A DNA stretch of 64,000 nt from CAYVUB01 sp964454675 (GTDB lineage Bacteria > Bacteroidota > Bacteroidia > Flavobacteriales > Flavobacteriaceae): NCBI GenBank assembly GCA_964454675.1, contig CAYVUB010000013.1:5118-69117 (forward strand), written 5' to 3'. The translations under genes were made by a program, and so were the position numbers. Under the pieces are notes generated by a model. That model made no database searches. It was not told the DNA's origin and saw only the letters and a program-made list of their open reading frames with translations. Positions 42,842 to 51,148 of the stretch are shown here, in pieces. Each line of letters begins with the position of its first letter. Position 1 is the first letter of the stretch.

Positions 42842-43438
42842 TTAATTCTTCTTTTTATCGAGTGCATACATATTTACCAAATGAAAATTAGTTGCTTGAA
42901 TATTTGTTAATTGTATGTTTTTAAAATTTAGACCCGAACTTAGAAATACACTTTTAGATTCCGTATCACTTAAATATTTGCTATCAGGAAGATAATCTCC
43001 TTCAAATATTGTCCCCCAACCAAGCATTCTATGGTAATCTTCTTCCCCAACTTTACTAAATGCAATTGTTTTAATAAAATTATCTCCATCGTAAATGTCA
43101 GCTGTAAAACTTGGATTTGAAACTCTAATAGCATTATAAGCTTCATCTCCTAATTCTGATTTTGAAAACTTTTCACCATTAAAATAAACCATACTTCCTT
43201 TTTCTACTATTGCTGTATAATTTAAACATGGTAGATCTTCAGAATAGCCAGCTTTCATAAAACATTCCAATTTAAAATAAATGGTTGCATCACAGCCGTT
43301 TTTGCCTTCTTCAGGTTGCCATGTTAATGTTTTTTCAAATGTTCTAACATTCTTTTTTTCATCGTTTTGAGCTTGAATAATACTACTACTTAAAAAAGCA
43401 ATAATTACTATTAGCAGTGGATATACTCTATTTTTCAT
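42842..43438 (-). CDS. secreted hypothetical protein sharing a domain with the 594-aa barrel protein
   Basis: This 198-residue protein has a signal peptide ending IQAQ (about 24). The segment MVYFNGEKFSKSELGDEAYNAIRVSNPSFTADIYDGDNFIKTIAFSKV aligns with residues about 70-120 of the upstream 594-residue protein (YKYNGKIYTEEDLGSESFSNMT...DIEVVIWDGNWQLGTVKLTNV). The two therefore share an uncharacterised secreted domain. A 269-base gap without features separates them. Confidence 0.6.
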   Translation of the reverse strand: MKNRVYPLLIVIIAFLSSSIIQAQNDEKKNVRTFEKTLTWQPEEGKNGCDATIYFKLECFMKAGYSEDLPCLNYTAIVEKGSMVYFNGEKFSKSELGDEAYNAIRVSNPSFTADIYDGDNFIKTIAFSKVGEEDYHRMLGWGTIFEGDYLPDSKYLSDTESKSVFLSSGLNFKNIQLTNIQATNFHLVNMYALDKKKN

Positions 43439-43707
43439 AATTCTAATTATTATTATAATTCAAACTTTTAATAAATTTCTAGTATTGTAAGAATATGTAA
43501 TCGTTTCCAAGTTATTTTCAACTTTACTAAAAAAACATTATTGCTTACCCTATTTAAACTGTTGCCCCAATTTTTTTTGAGCATATAGAATTGAATTGCT
43601 AGTGCTTTTTATGAATAATATTGTTAAAAAAGGTACTTTACATTGAAGATTTTCATAGTTTCTTTGATTTTAGATTAATGGTGAAAATAATTAATGCTTT
43701 ATTTTTT

Positions 43708-45492
43708 TTAAAATGGAATATTTAATCCAACTCTTAGAGTAGAATAAGGTTCTTTAAATTTAGATTTAAATCTTTCATTTTCCCTTTCAGATGGGTATCT
43801 ATAATTTATATATTGTTCTTGAGTTATATGGGCATATCCATAGTTATAGGATAAATACACATATCTAAACAATTTCACATATAGGCTTGGCGAGTAAAAC
43901 CACGCTTCTTCTATGTTGCGTTCAGAACCTCTTAGAAATTCTTCCTCGAAGTCAATATATCCTGAATTATATGACCCTTTTCCAACTTCAAAACCTAATC
44001 CAATACTTCCCCATTTTTTTAAGTTTATTATATTTATTTCCATTCCCCCCATTAAAGTTATTTCTCCCGACTCGCCTTCCGATTGAGTACCAAATCCCAA
44101 GAAAAACCCAATTCCACCATCTCCAAACATTCCTACTTCATATGTTATAGGGTTTAAACTCTTTGAATCCTTTCCATTAATTAGTTTTCTTTGGCTGACC
44201 CGAAACGAAAGGCTACCTATGGACCCTTCAGCTATAGCACCTGCAAACCCAGATAATGCAGTGGCCATTTTGTTAGAAGCATCATTCATTGCTAATTTAG
44301 AAGCGTAACTGTCCATTCCTGAAATCCCAATTGATTCTTCTGCATTTTTAATTTCTTGAAGTGTTCTTATGTATTTCGATGTGTTTGTCTTTCCATTTGC
44401 TCTCATATCATCTGCTTCCTGCATTAATTGACTTAAAGACTTACTTTTACTTGCATTTTCTATGGCTCTTTTTGTATCTTCTTCAGCCTTCTTTCTATTA
44501 AACTCTTCTAAATCATCTACTTCTGTTTCTTTATCGTTACTTTTATTTTCTTTTTGTTGAGTTTGAATTTTTCCTAATTCAGGCTTTTCTACTTCTACTT
44601 CTTCTTTACCTTCCTCTTTCTCTTTCAAATCATTATTCTTTTCTTCTGCTGTTTCTGCTTCCCTAACTTTACTCTGAGCTTTTTCATTATCATACCCTGT
44701 ATTTAATGCACTCTTATATTCTTGTATTGCATTTGTAAAGTCTTTTTTAGCATAATAATTGTCTCCTTTCGAAATAAATTGATTATAATCTAACTTTTTA
44801 GTTTCTTCTTTTCTGATTATCTTAATCTTTTCTAAAATTTCATTTGCACGAGCATTTGAATAATCTATCTTTTTTATTTCATTACAAATGTTTTCTGCAT
44901 CTTCATACCTCATGTAAGAAAAACTATAATTCGCATCATCTATTAAAGATTTAATCTTATTGTTTTTATCGTAATCCTTTATTTTCATTTCTAACCCAGC
45001 ATCAGAATTAGAAACTTTTATTATTCTAATATCTCCAATTGATAATAAATTAATTTTTTCTTTGTATTCTTTACCATTAATCCCTAGTTTTTTAAATACA
45101 TCATATAATTGCCCTTGACAACCAACATTATACCCTGTTACATTTGTTAGTTTTACGGTTCCTAATTGCCAATTTCCATCCCAAATAACTACCTCTATAT
45201 CTGTATATCCTATATACTTTGTCATATTTGAAAATGATTCAGAACCAAGATCTTCTTCTGTATAGATTTTTCCATTGTACTTATATTTATTTGAAACCGC
45301 ATTTTTAGTTATTTTTCCAACTGATAAGTGGGGAATTCCATCTGACCCAATACAATTTATAAATTTAAACTCAAAAGGTACTGTCATTATATAGCCGTTA
45401 CCAGAAGGGGTATATGTATCTGACAATGTTTCTTGAGAGAATAATACATTTACATCTATAAATATAAAAAGTAGTATAAGTAGCCTATTCAT
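43708..45492 (-). CDS. secreted TPR/coiled-coil protein with C-terminal outer-membrane barrel-like domain
   Basis: This 594-residue protein has a signal peptide (ends LFSQ, about 20). An uncharacterised strand domain covers 25-160. A TPR-like helical part covers about 185-285 (NYYAKKDFTNAIQEYKSAL). A Glu/Lys-rich coiled coil covers 280-360. The C-terminal 170 residues alternate like a beta-barrel ending in a typical outer-membrane strand (YSTLRVGLNIPF). It is probably surface or outer membrane. It is the first gene of the minus-strand island run. Confidence 0.65.
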   Translation of the reverse strand: MNRLLILLFIFIDVNVLFSQETLSDTYTPSGNGYIMTVPFEFKFINCIGSDGIPHLSVGKITKNAVSNKYKYNGKIYTEEDLGSESFSNMTKYIGYTDIEVVIWDGNWQLGTVKLTNVTGYNVGCQGQLYDVFKKLGINGKEYKEKINLLSIGDIRIIKVSNSDAGLEMKIKDYDKNNKIKSLIDDANYSFSYMRYEDAENICNEIKKIDYSNARANEILEKIKIIRKEETKKLDYNQFISKGDNYYAKKDFTNAIQEYKSALNTGYDNEKAQSKVREAETAEEKNNDLKEKEEGKEEVEVEKPELGKIQTQQKENKSNDKETEVDDLEEFNRKKAEEDTKRAIENASKSKSLSQLMQEADDMRANGKTNTSKYIRTLQEIKNAEESIGISGMDSYASKLAMNDASNKMATALSGFAGAIAEGSIGSLSFRVSQRKLINGKDSKSLNPITYEVGMFGDGGIGFFLGFGTQSEGESGEITLMGGMEINIINLKKWGSIGLGFEVGKGSYNSGYIDFEEEFLRGSERNIEEAWFYSPSLYVKLFRYVYLSYNYGYAHITQEQYINYRYPSERENERFKSKFKEPYSTLRVGLNIPF

Positions 45493-45915
45493 ATGTTTAT
45501 TTTTTTTAATTCAAAAAGTTAGTTTTCAAGTATTTTACTATAATAAATTCTTTGATTCAAATAGAAAACACCTAATTCGGGGTATTTTTTAAAATAAATC
45601 AGTCAATGTGTTATAAAAAAAGACCATAGAAAACTTTATTAAAGCCTATTAAAGTTTGCTAAAAAGGGCTTTAATAGGAATAAAAATTTAAAAAAATAAG
45701 TTTTTAGATTGTAAACTTTCATGGTATATTGTTTTTATATGTGAATTGATTATTGACATCCTATAAGATCATATACATGATTTTTACATCGGACGAAAAA
45801 GATTCGCGTTATTAAAACAACAATCTAGGAAATACTTTTACTAGTAGATGGTTTTTGTCATGTAAGACAGGTTTCTGTTCATGACATGCAATAATTTAAA
45901 ATGAAATGCAGTGAA
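45493..45915. other. non-coding gap with one inverted repeat
   Basis: The 420-base gap has no credible ORF. It holds a perfect 10-bp inverted repeat CCTATTAAAG / CTTTAATAGG (45645-45678, 14-base loop) that is not followed by a T run on either strand; it could be an operator or a weak terminator. The rest is simple AT-rich sequence. Confidence 0.5.
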
Positions 45916-47292
45916 TTATTCTTTATTAAGAATATCCTTTAAGCTTTGTTTATATACTCTTGAAAGATTAATCCATTCTCCATTATCTAACATCACCTTA
46001 TTAGAATTAATGATTTTAATTCTATTAATATTTACAATATAGGATTTATGAATTCGAACAAAAGATTGGGTAGGAAGCTGTTTTAAAACATCAATCATTG
46101 TATTTCTATCCACTTCAGGATTTTTTCTATCTTCCATATAATATTCCACATAGTGCCCATCAGACTTTATATATAAGATGTTCTTTGTATGAATAGAGGC
46201 TTTACTCTTTAATTGAACTATATGGTCATGATTTTCTTCGATTGGCAATTTAGAGTTATTAATCGTATTTAACTTTAATTGGATGTCTTTAAACTCATCG
46301 TTAATAGTTTTATGTCGTTTAAAGAAACTAAAGACCACAAGAACTAACATTAAAATTAAAATAGCAGCAATCACTAATGTTGATTTGTTAAATCGATTGG
46401 AATCTTCCATCTCATTAAATCTCGATTCATAAGCTTTCGCTTTATTAATCCTAATACCTTCATTTAAATCGTCAATTCTTGATTCGGAAAAGTCCATTTG
46501 CTTCGGTCTTGCTGAAACGGCCAAATCAGCATAGTGCTGCATCTTTTCAACATCGCCCATTTTGTTGTAGATTCTTGATAATAGAGAATAGTTTGATGGC
46601 AATAAAAATTCTAAATGGTTTTCATTTGCCAATTTTAAACTAGCAGTAGCCAGTTCAATCGCTTTGGGATTGGCCCCTTTTAGAAATTGAAGCTCACCTA
46701 ACAAATTTAAGTTTTGTGCAACATATCTCATGTTATTAACCGCTTCAAACCCTTTATGAGATTTATTCAAATAATATTCTGCACTATCCAATTCCTGATA
46801 TTGTAGAAACGTCAGTCCAATATTCATTTTTGCCATACTCGCGGGAAGAATTTCAAGTTGGTCTGTATGATACGCATTTAGTTTTTTAAAATAATAATAG
46901 GCGGAGTCGTTACGCTTTAAACGTTTATGATTCAAAGCAATATTATTCATGACCATATATTGCGATTTAGTATCAGATATTGATTTTGCAATATTTAAAG
47001 CGATGTGATAATAAGTATTACTTTGTTGTAAGTTGCTAGAAATTCGCTCAGAATTCCCCAATGCCACATATGCACTATATTCCCAAAATTTTAGATTATT
47101 CTCTTTTGAATACGTTAGTAATTGATTGGCATAAAAATTAAGACTATCTGTGTTTCTAGTATGTTTTCTTAAAAGTGCATTTAGTCTAATTATTTCAGGG
47201 TTATTTATCTCTTCAGATTGTCCGAAACTAGAAAAATTGATTGAGAAAACAAGAAACCCTAAAACAAATAGTCTAATCAAATTATGCTTCAT
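45916..47292 (-). CDS. TPR-containing membrane-anchored LytTR transcriptional regulator
   Basis: This 458-residue protein has a signal/anchor at the N-terminus. TPR-like repeats lie at about 50-265 (YHIALNIAKSISDTKSQYMVMNNIALNHKRLKRNDSAYYYFKKL). A membrane segment covers 304-324 (STLVIAAILILMLVLVVFSFF). A C-terminal LytTR DNA-binding domain (about 365-455) has NILYIKSDGHYVEYY and SFVRIHKSYIVNINRI. Periplasmic TPRs with a cytoplasmic LytTR domain form one-component sensors in Bacteroidota. It sits at the upstream edge of the island and may regulate it (inference). Confidence 0.88.
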   Translation of the reverse strand: MKHNLIRLFVLGFLVFSINFSSFGQSEEINNPEIIRLNALLRKHTRNTDSLNFYANQLLTYSKENNLKFWEYSAYVALGNSERISSNLQQSNTYYHIALNIAKSISDTKSQYMVMNNIALNHKRLKRNDSAYYYFKKLNAYHTDQLEILPASMAKMNIGLTFLQYQELDSAEYYLNKSHKGFEAVNNMRYVAQNLNLLGELQFLKGANPKAIELATASLKLANENHLEFLLPSNYSLLSRIYNKMGDVEKMQHYADLAVSARPKQMDFSESRIDDLNEGIRINKAKAYESRFNEMEDSNRFNKSTLVIAAILILMLVLVVFSFFKRHKTINDEFKDIQLKLNTINNSKLPIEENHDHIVQLKSKASIHTKNILYIKSDGHYVEYYMEDRKNPEVDRNTMIDVLKQLPTQSFVRIHKSYIVNINRIKIINSNKVMLDNGEWINLSRVYKQSLKDILNKE

Positions 47293-47405
47293 AGTAAAAA
47301 AAGTTAGCGACTAAGATATTATATTTTAATTTAACATTTTATTTTGTCTGAAATATGGCTACAGATTAATAATTCATTTACGCTGTTTTTAACCCCTAGC
47401 TACTG

Positions 47406-47420
47406 CACGATTGCATCGTG
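47406..47420. promoter_or_regulatory. perfect inverted repeat CACGAT-TGC-ATCGTG upstream of the LytTR regulator
   Basis: A 6-bp perfect inverted repeat with a 3-base centre lies 114 bases upstream of the regulator start. It may be an operator. No partner site was seen. Confidence 0.3.
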
Positions 47421-47536
47421 TGGTTTATAAAGTTAATCAATACTTTCTTAAGATAAATCACCTCAACTCCAAACATAAACATTTATAACCATTTATCCTA
47501 TACGTAACTTTACGGATTTTAAGAGTATAAAACACG

Positions 47537-47956
47537 CATCCTTACAGTTAATATAAGCATCGTCGTTCTTAATACGAGCTTGGTAAAACTTAAAACACGC
47601 TTGGTAAAAGTTAAAACTCCTTTGGTAAAAGTTAAAACACCTTTGGTAAAAGTTAAAACTCCTTTGGTAAAAGTTAAAACTCCTTTGGTAAAAGTTAAAA
47701 CACGCTTGGTCAAAGTTAAAACACCCTTGGCCATTCTTAAAACTCGCTTGGCCATTCTTAAAACACCCTTGGCCATTGTTAGAACACGCTTGGCCATTCT
47801 TAAAACACGTATGTCCGTTATTAAAACTCGCTTCCGCTTTGTTAATATGGGCTTCCGCAGTCTTAATACACGCTTCCGTATTCTTAATATGAGCTTCCGC
47901 ATTCTTAAAACTCACGTGATGGTTGTTATAACACGCATCCTTGCAGTTAAATAAAC
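47537..47956. repeat. 20-unit, 21-bp tandem repeat array
   Basis: Twenty contiguous 21-bp units run without phase change. The central units are nearly identical (TTTGGTAAAAGTTAAAACTC type). Units to the right vary in the first half (GGCCATTC, CCGCATTC, CCGTATTC) while keeping TTAAAAC/TTAATA in the second half. The first (47537) and last (47936) units are near-identical CATCCTTRCAGTTAA sequences. The period is three codons times seven, so three of six frames stay open: LVKVKTP on plus; FNFYQRS and VLTFTKG on minus. I cannot decide whether any is translated. The array lies in the gap beside the island. Confidence 0.9.
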
Positions 47957-48039
47957 AATTTAGTAAGTTCTCATATATAACTAATAAAATAAACTAACCA
48001 TCATTATCCACCCAAGCCATAGTCAGCCAAAGGCTGCAT

Positions 48040-48148
48040 CCCTGCCAGTAGTGTAAGAAACGTAAAGCGTAAAAAATCCTTGAAGCCTTGGAGAGGATTT
48101 AGCTTTGCGTTTCTGGTTTTGCTTTTCGCAAAAACACCTATGGCAGGG
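48040..48148. repeat. long imperfect hairpin / MITE-like element
   Basis: Outer arms CCCTGCCA (48040) and TGGCAGGG (48141) enclose inner arms AGAAACG-TAAAGC...ATCC (48056-48079) and GGAT...GCTTTGCGTTTCT (48095-48114). This makes a hairpin of about 110 bases. It may be a miniature mobile element or a structured RNA. No ORF lies inside. It separates the 21-bp array from the next gene. Confidence 0.55.
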
Positions 48149-48287
48149 AATGTCTTTTTTGGTTCGTTTTTTTGACAAGAAAAAAATGAACAAATAAAAC
48201 ATGCTTCCTGAGATTTAAGGATAGGCCATTCATAAATTCACCCAACACAGCAATTATTGGCGAGATTTTTGTACTTTTCAAATCACA

Positions 48288-49067
48288 ATGAAACAGCTTT
48301 TTTACATCCTTTTTCTCATATCATTCTCAATACAATCGCAAGAATCTATTGAAGCAACCCTATTAAAAAAACTGCCCTTCACGGCAGAAAAACTCGTGGG
48401 TTTTGACAACTTCGGCACGGTGTATTATATTGACAATCGTTCGCTTTACAAACAAACCGAAAAAGAAACAATCAATTATAGCAACATCCAACTCGGCAAC
48501 ATCACTTCAGCCAACACCTTCAACAATCTCAAAATAAATCTGTTTTATAAAAATTTTAATACCGTCGTTATTTTAGATAATCGCTTGGCGGAAGTATTTA
48601 AAATAGACTTCAACACACAACAACTTTACAAAAATGTATCGCTCGTAAGCACAGGTTTTGACAATACACTTTGGGTGTTCAATCAAGATTTGCAACAATT
48701 AGAACTGTTTGATTACAAAACGTTGAAAACGCGTGCCGTCGCAATGCCGGTCGATTCTCAAGCCTTGAGCATTGCCAGTAACTATAATTTTTGTTGGCTA
48801 TTGACCGAAAACTCCTTGTATATCTATAACTATTTTGGGAGTTTGGTTGCCAAATTACCCAATGATGGCTTCACGGAAATATCTGAAAGCAACGGTCATC
48901 TCATCCTAAAAAAAGACAATACTCTGTCCTATCTCGCTAAAGACTCCGAAACTTTTATGCCAATTCAACTTCCCGAATTGTTAATAAAACAGTTTTTAGT
49001 AACCAATGAAACCTTGTATATTTACGACCATGAAAACCTTCATCAATTCCAACTAAAAATCAAATAA
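48288..49067 (+). CDS. secreted beta-propeller-like hypothetical protein
   Basis: This 259-residue protein has a signal peptide (ends IQSQ). Repeated strand segments such as VGFDNFGTVYYIDNRSLYKQ, VVILDNRLAEVFKIDF, TLWVFNQDLQQLELFDY and LYIYNYFGSLVAKLP suit a propeller-like fold. It ends 3 bases before the deoxynucleoside kinase gene, so the two are cotranscribed. Function is unknown. Confidence 0.75.
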   Translation: MKQLFYILFLISFSIQSQESIEATLLKKLPFTAEKLVGFDNFGTVYYIDNRSLYKQTEKETINYSNIQLGNITSANTFNNLKINLFYKNFNTVVILDNRLAEVFKIDFNTQQLYKNVSLVSTGFDNTLWVFNQDLQQLELFDYKTLKTRAVAMPVDSQALSIASNYNFCWLLTENSLYIYNYFGSLVAKLPNDGFTEISESNGHLILKKDNTLSYLAKDSETFMPIQLPELLIKQFLVTNETLYIYDHENLHQFQLKIK

Positions 49068-49070
49068 AAC

Positions 49071-49685
49071 ATGCATGTTGCAATAGCCGGAAACATTGGC
49101 GCGGGAAAAACGACGCTTACCAAATTATTAGCCAAACATTACAAATGGGAACCTCAACTGGAAGACGTGGTTGACAACCCGTATCTGGATGATTTTTATA
49201 ACCAAATGGAACGTTGGAGTTTTAATTTGCAAGTGTATTTCCTCAACAGCCGTTTTCGTCAGGTGTTGCAAATTCGTCAAAGTGGTAAAGACATCATTCA
49301 AGATCGTACCATTTATGAAGATGCGCATATTTTTGCACCCAACTTGCACGCTATGGGTTTGATGACCAATCGTGATTTTGAAAATTACCGCTCGCTGTTT
49401 GACCTTATGGAATCGTTGGTTAAAGGTCCCGATTTATTGATTTACCTGCGTAGCTCCATCCCAAATCTGGTAGCGCAAATTCACAAACGCGGACGAGATT
49501 ATGAAAACAGCATAAGTATTGATTACCTAAGCCGGTTGAACGAGCGTTACGAAGCCTGGATTCACGGTTATGACAAAGGCAAGCTTTTGATTATTGATGT
49601 TGACAATATTGATTTTGTAACCAAACCTGAAGATTTAGGCTATGTCATCAACACTATTGATGCTGAGATTAATGGGTTGTTTTAA
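49071..49685 (+). CDS. deoxynucleoside (deoxyadenosine/deoxyguanosine-type) kinase
   Basis: This 204-residue kinase has a P-loop GNIGAGKTTL (7-16), the DRTIYEDAHIF lid/active-site segment (about 82-92), and Arg-rich YLRSSIPNLVAQIHKRGRDYE. It phosphorylates deoxynucleosides for salvage; base specificity is not readable. Length and motifs are complete. It is translated right after the propeller-like protein. Confidence 0.92.
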   Translation: MHVAIAGNIGAGKTTLTKLLAKHYKWEPQLEDVVDNPYLDDFYNQMERWSFNLQVYFLNSRFRQVLQIRQSGKDIIQDRTIYEDAHIFAPNLHAMGLMTNRDFENYRSLFDLMESLVKGPDLLIYLRSSIPNLVAQIHKRGRDYENSISIDYLSRLNERYEAWIHGYDKGKLLIIDVDNIDFVTKPEDLGYVINTIDAEINGLF

Positions 49686-49744
49686 GACTTCTACTGAGAA
49701 AAAAAAAAATTTGGACTCTACAGAAAGTATTAAACCTCTAAACA

Positions 49745-50164
49745 ATGAAGAAAATTATCAATACAATTCTATTCATCTTACTCTTTCTTGTTACAAAAGA
49801 ATTGGTTTATACTTTTTATGAAGATTTAAGCATTATTATTTTAACCTTTTCTGATGAAAACCAATACTTAAAATTCAGCCTTGCCGTTGCAGTACTTTCT
49901 TTTTGTTGCTCATTCATTTTTTTACTTCTCTATTTCGCTTTTGAAAAACTAAAAATTTATTGGAAAATCATTACCTATACAATATGTCTTTTAGCGAGTT
50001 TGTTTCTGGTAAATTATACTTATGCGTTTTCAAGACAAGAATTATTTTATAACCAAATTATTATAAATTTGATAATAGTTTTGGCAACATTTGTAGTTTT
50101 TTATTTAATAACACTGCTGATTATCAATAAAATTTTAACAGAAAAAAATATTAAGACTCTGTGA
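49745..50164 (+). CDS. small integral membrane protein, hypothetical
   Basis: This 139-residue protein has about four membrane segments (4-19, 42-66, 72-92, 108-131) and no recognised motif. It is AT-rich relative to the kinase gene. A GTGAGA / TCTCAC hairpin (50161-50200) follows its stop. I do not recognise a family. Confidence 0.6.
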   Translation: MKKIINTILFILLFLVTKELVYTFYEDLSIIILTFSDENQYLKFSLAVAVLSFCCSFIFLLLYFAFEKLKIYWKIITYTICLLASLFLVNYTYAFSRQELFYNQIIINLIIVLATFVVFYLITLLIINKILTEKNIKTL

Positions 50165-50203
50165 GATTCGAAACCTCGAAGCTTTTGCTAAGACTCTCAC
50201 TAT

Positions 50204-50238
50204 AAAAGTTCTGTATTTCAGAACTTTTTATATATTTG
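50204..50238 (+). promoter_or_regulatory. inverted-repeat operator/promoter of higBA
   Basis: AAAAGTTCTG / CAGAACTTTT (10-bp arms, 50204-50228) is followed by the -7 box TATATTTG (50231-50238), 17 bases before the higB ATG. Operator and promoter adjacency fits HigA autoregulation. The same hairpin with its T-run could also terminate the upstream gene. Confidence 0.6.
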
Positions 50239-50255
50239 TAGTCTAATTCAAGTAG

Positions 50256-50552
50256 ATGGAACGGATTTTTGCAAAAAGTACCTTACGGCAATTTTGGGAA
50301 AAACATTCAGATTCAGAACACTATCTGAAAACATGGTATGATACAGCAAAAAACGCTGTTTGGAAAAATCCGAATGAGGTAAAACAAACCTACGCAAATG
50401 CAAGTATCATGAAAGACAATCGAATTGTTTTTAACATTAAAGGAAACAGTTATCGGCTGATAGCAAAATTCAACTTTGAAAAACAATGGATTTTCATCCG
50501 CTTTATAGGAACACATGCCGAATATGACAAAATAAACGCAAATACGATATAA
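50256..50552 (+). CDS. higB: HigB-type mRNA interferase toxin
   Basis: This 98-residue protein is of the HigB/RelE-like family: MERIFAKSTLRQFWEKHSDSEHYLKTWYDTAKNAVWKNPNEVKQTYANASIM, then VFNIKGNSYRLIAKFNFEKQWIFIRFIGTHAEYDKI. The GNxYRLI strand, the IRFIGTHAEYD motif and toxin-first order are hallmarks. It cleaves mRNA in the ribosome in characterised members. One base separates its stop from the higA start. Confidence 0.92.
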   Translation: MERIFAKSTLRQFWEKHSDSEHYLKTWYDTAKNAVWKNPNEVKQTYANASIMKDNRIVFNIKGNSYRLIAKFNFEKQWIFIRFIGTHAEYDKINANTI

Positions 50553-50553
50553 A

Positions 50554-50910
50554 ATGAACATAAAACCTATAAAAACAGAAACCGATTACAAGGAAGCATT
50601 GTCAAGATTGGAAGTAATTTTTGATGCAAAACAAGGCACACCCGAAAGTGACGAAGCAGATATTCTTGGTTTGCTGATAGACGAATACGAGAAAAAAAAT
50701 TACCCCATAACAGCTCCCGACCCAATTGAAGCCATTAAAATAAGAATGGAAGAACTGCACCTTAAACAAGTTGACCTTATTGATGCCATAGGTGGAAAAA
50801 GCAGCGTATCGGAAGTATTGAGCAGAAAACGAAAACTTACCGTCGGAATGATTCGCAACCTGACAACCAAATTAAACCTTTCGCCTACTCTGCTAATTGA
50901 AGAATACTGA
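50554..50910 (+). CDS. higA: HigA-type antitoxin, helix-turn-helix
   Basis: This 118-residue protein has a C-terminal HTH (PDPIEAIKIRMEELHLKQVDLIDAIGGKSSVSEVLSRKRKLTVGMIRNLTTKLN, about residues 53-107) that binds the operator. The N-terminal part neutralises HigB. The pair is intact. Its 3' end overlaps the truncated lipoprotein gene on the other strand, which marks an insertion boundary. Confidence 0.92.
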   Translation: MNIKPIKTETDYKEALSRLEVIFDAKQGTPESDEADILGLLIDEYEKKNYPITAPDPIEAIKIRMEELHLKQVDLIDAIGGKSSVSEVLSRKRKLTVGMIRNLTTKLNLSPTLLIEEY

Positions 50911-51081
50911 TTTTTGTGTTGAATCTAAAAAAATGTGCTGGTCTGTAGTGTCTTCCCACCAATTTAACCAAAAATCTTTTGTAAGTTTCCTTTGAGAACT
51001 TGGGTTATCACCAAATAAGCAACTTGTTAACAAGAGTCCTAATACACTGAAAAAAAATACATTTTTCATACCATTTTTCAA
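50893..51081 (-). pseudogene. 5' fragment of a lipoprotein gene truncated by the higBA locus
   Basis: The 62-residue frame has a lipoprotein signal (NVFFFSVLGLLLTSC) and a start of mature sequence KDFWLNWWEDTTDQHIFLDS. It looks like the beginning of a larger domain, then stops inside the 3' end of higA on the opposite strand. Truncation by insertion or recombination is the simplest reading. A genuine small lipoprotein cannot be excluded. Confidence 0.5.
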
Positions 51082-51088
51082 AATCCAT

Positions 51089-51145
51089 TTAAACCTCCTT
51101 CGGTTTGGTAATATAATACACCGGAATTCCCAATAGCATAATAAG
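51089..51145 (-). pseudogene. C-terminal remnant of a second APC permease copy
   Basis: The 18 codons LIMLLGIPVYYITKPKEV plus stop match the end of the intact permease at 52940 (LIMLLGIPVYYMTKPKEV), with close nucleotide identity. They abut the stop of the agmatine deiminase-family gene with 3 bases between. They have no start and are the tail of a duplicated permease gene whose body is gone. Confidence 0.85.
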
Positions 51146-51148
51146 CTG

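Noticed and set aside
45645..45678. Inverted repeat as an intrinsic terminator
   Set aside because: The stem is AT-rich with a 14-base loop and lacks a proper T run, so the role is left open.
47493..47954. Three overlapping ORFs over the 21-bp array as protein genes
   Set aside because: All three are open because the period is divisible by three and the unit lacks stop codons. None has independent support, so the array is reported as a repeat.
47537..47956. The array as a CRISPR
   Set aside because: Units are contiguous 21-mers with no unique spacers, and no cas gene is in the window.
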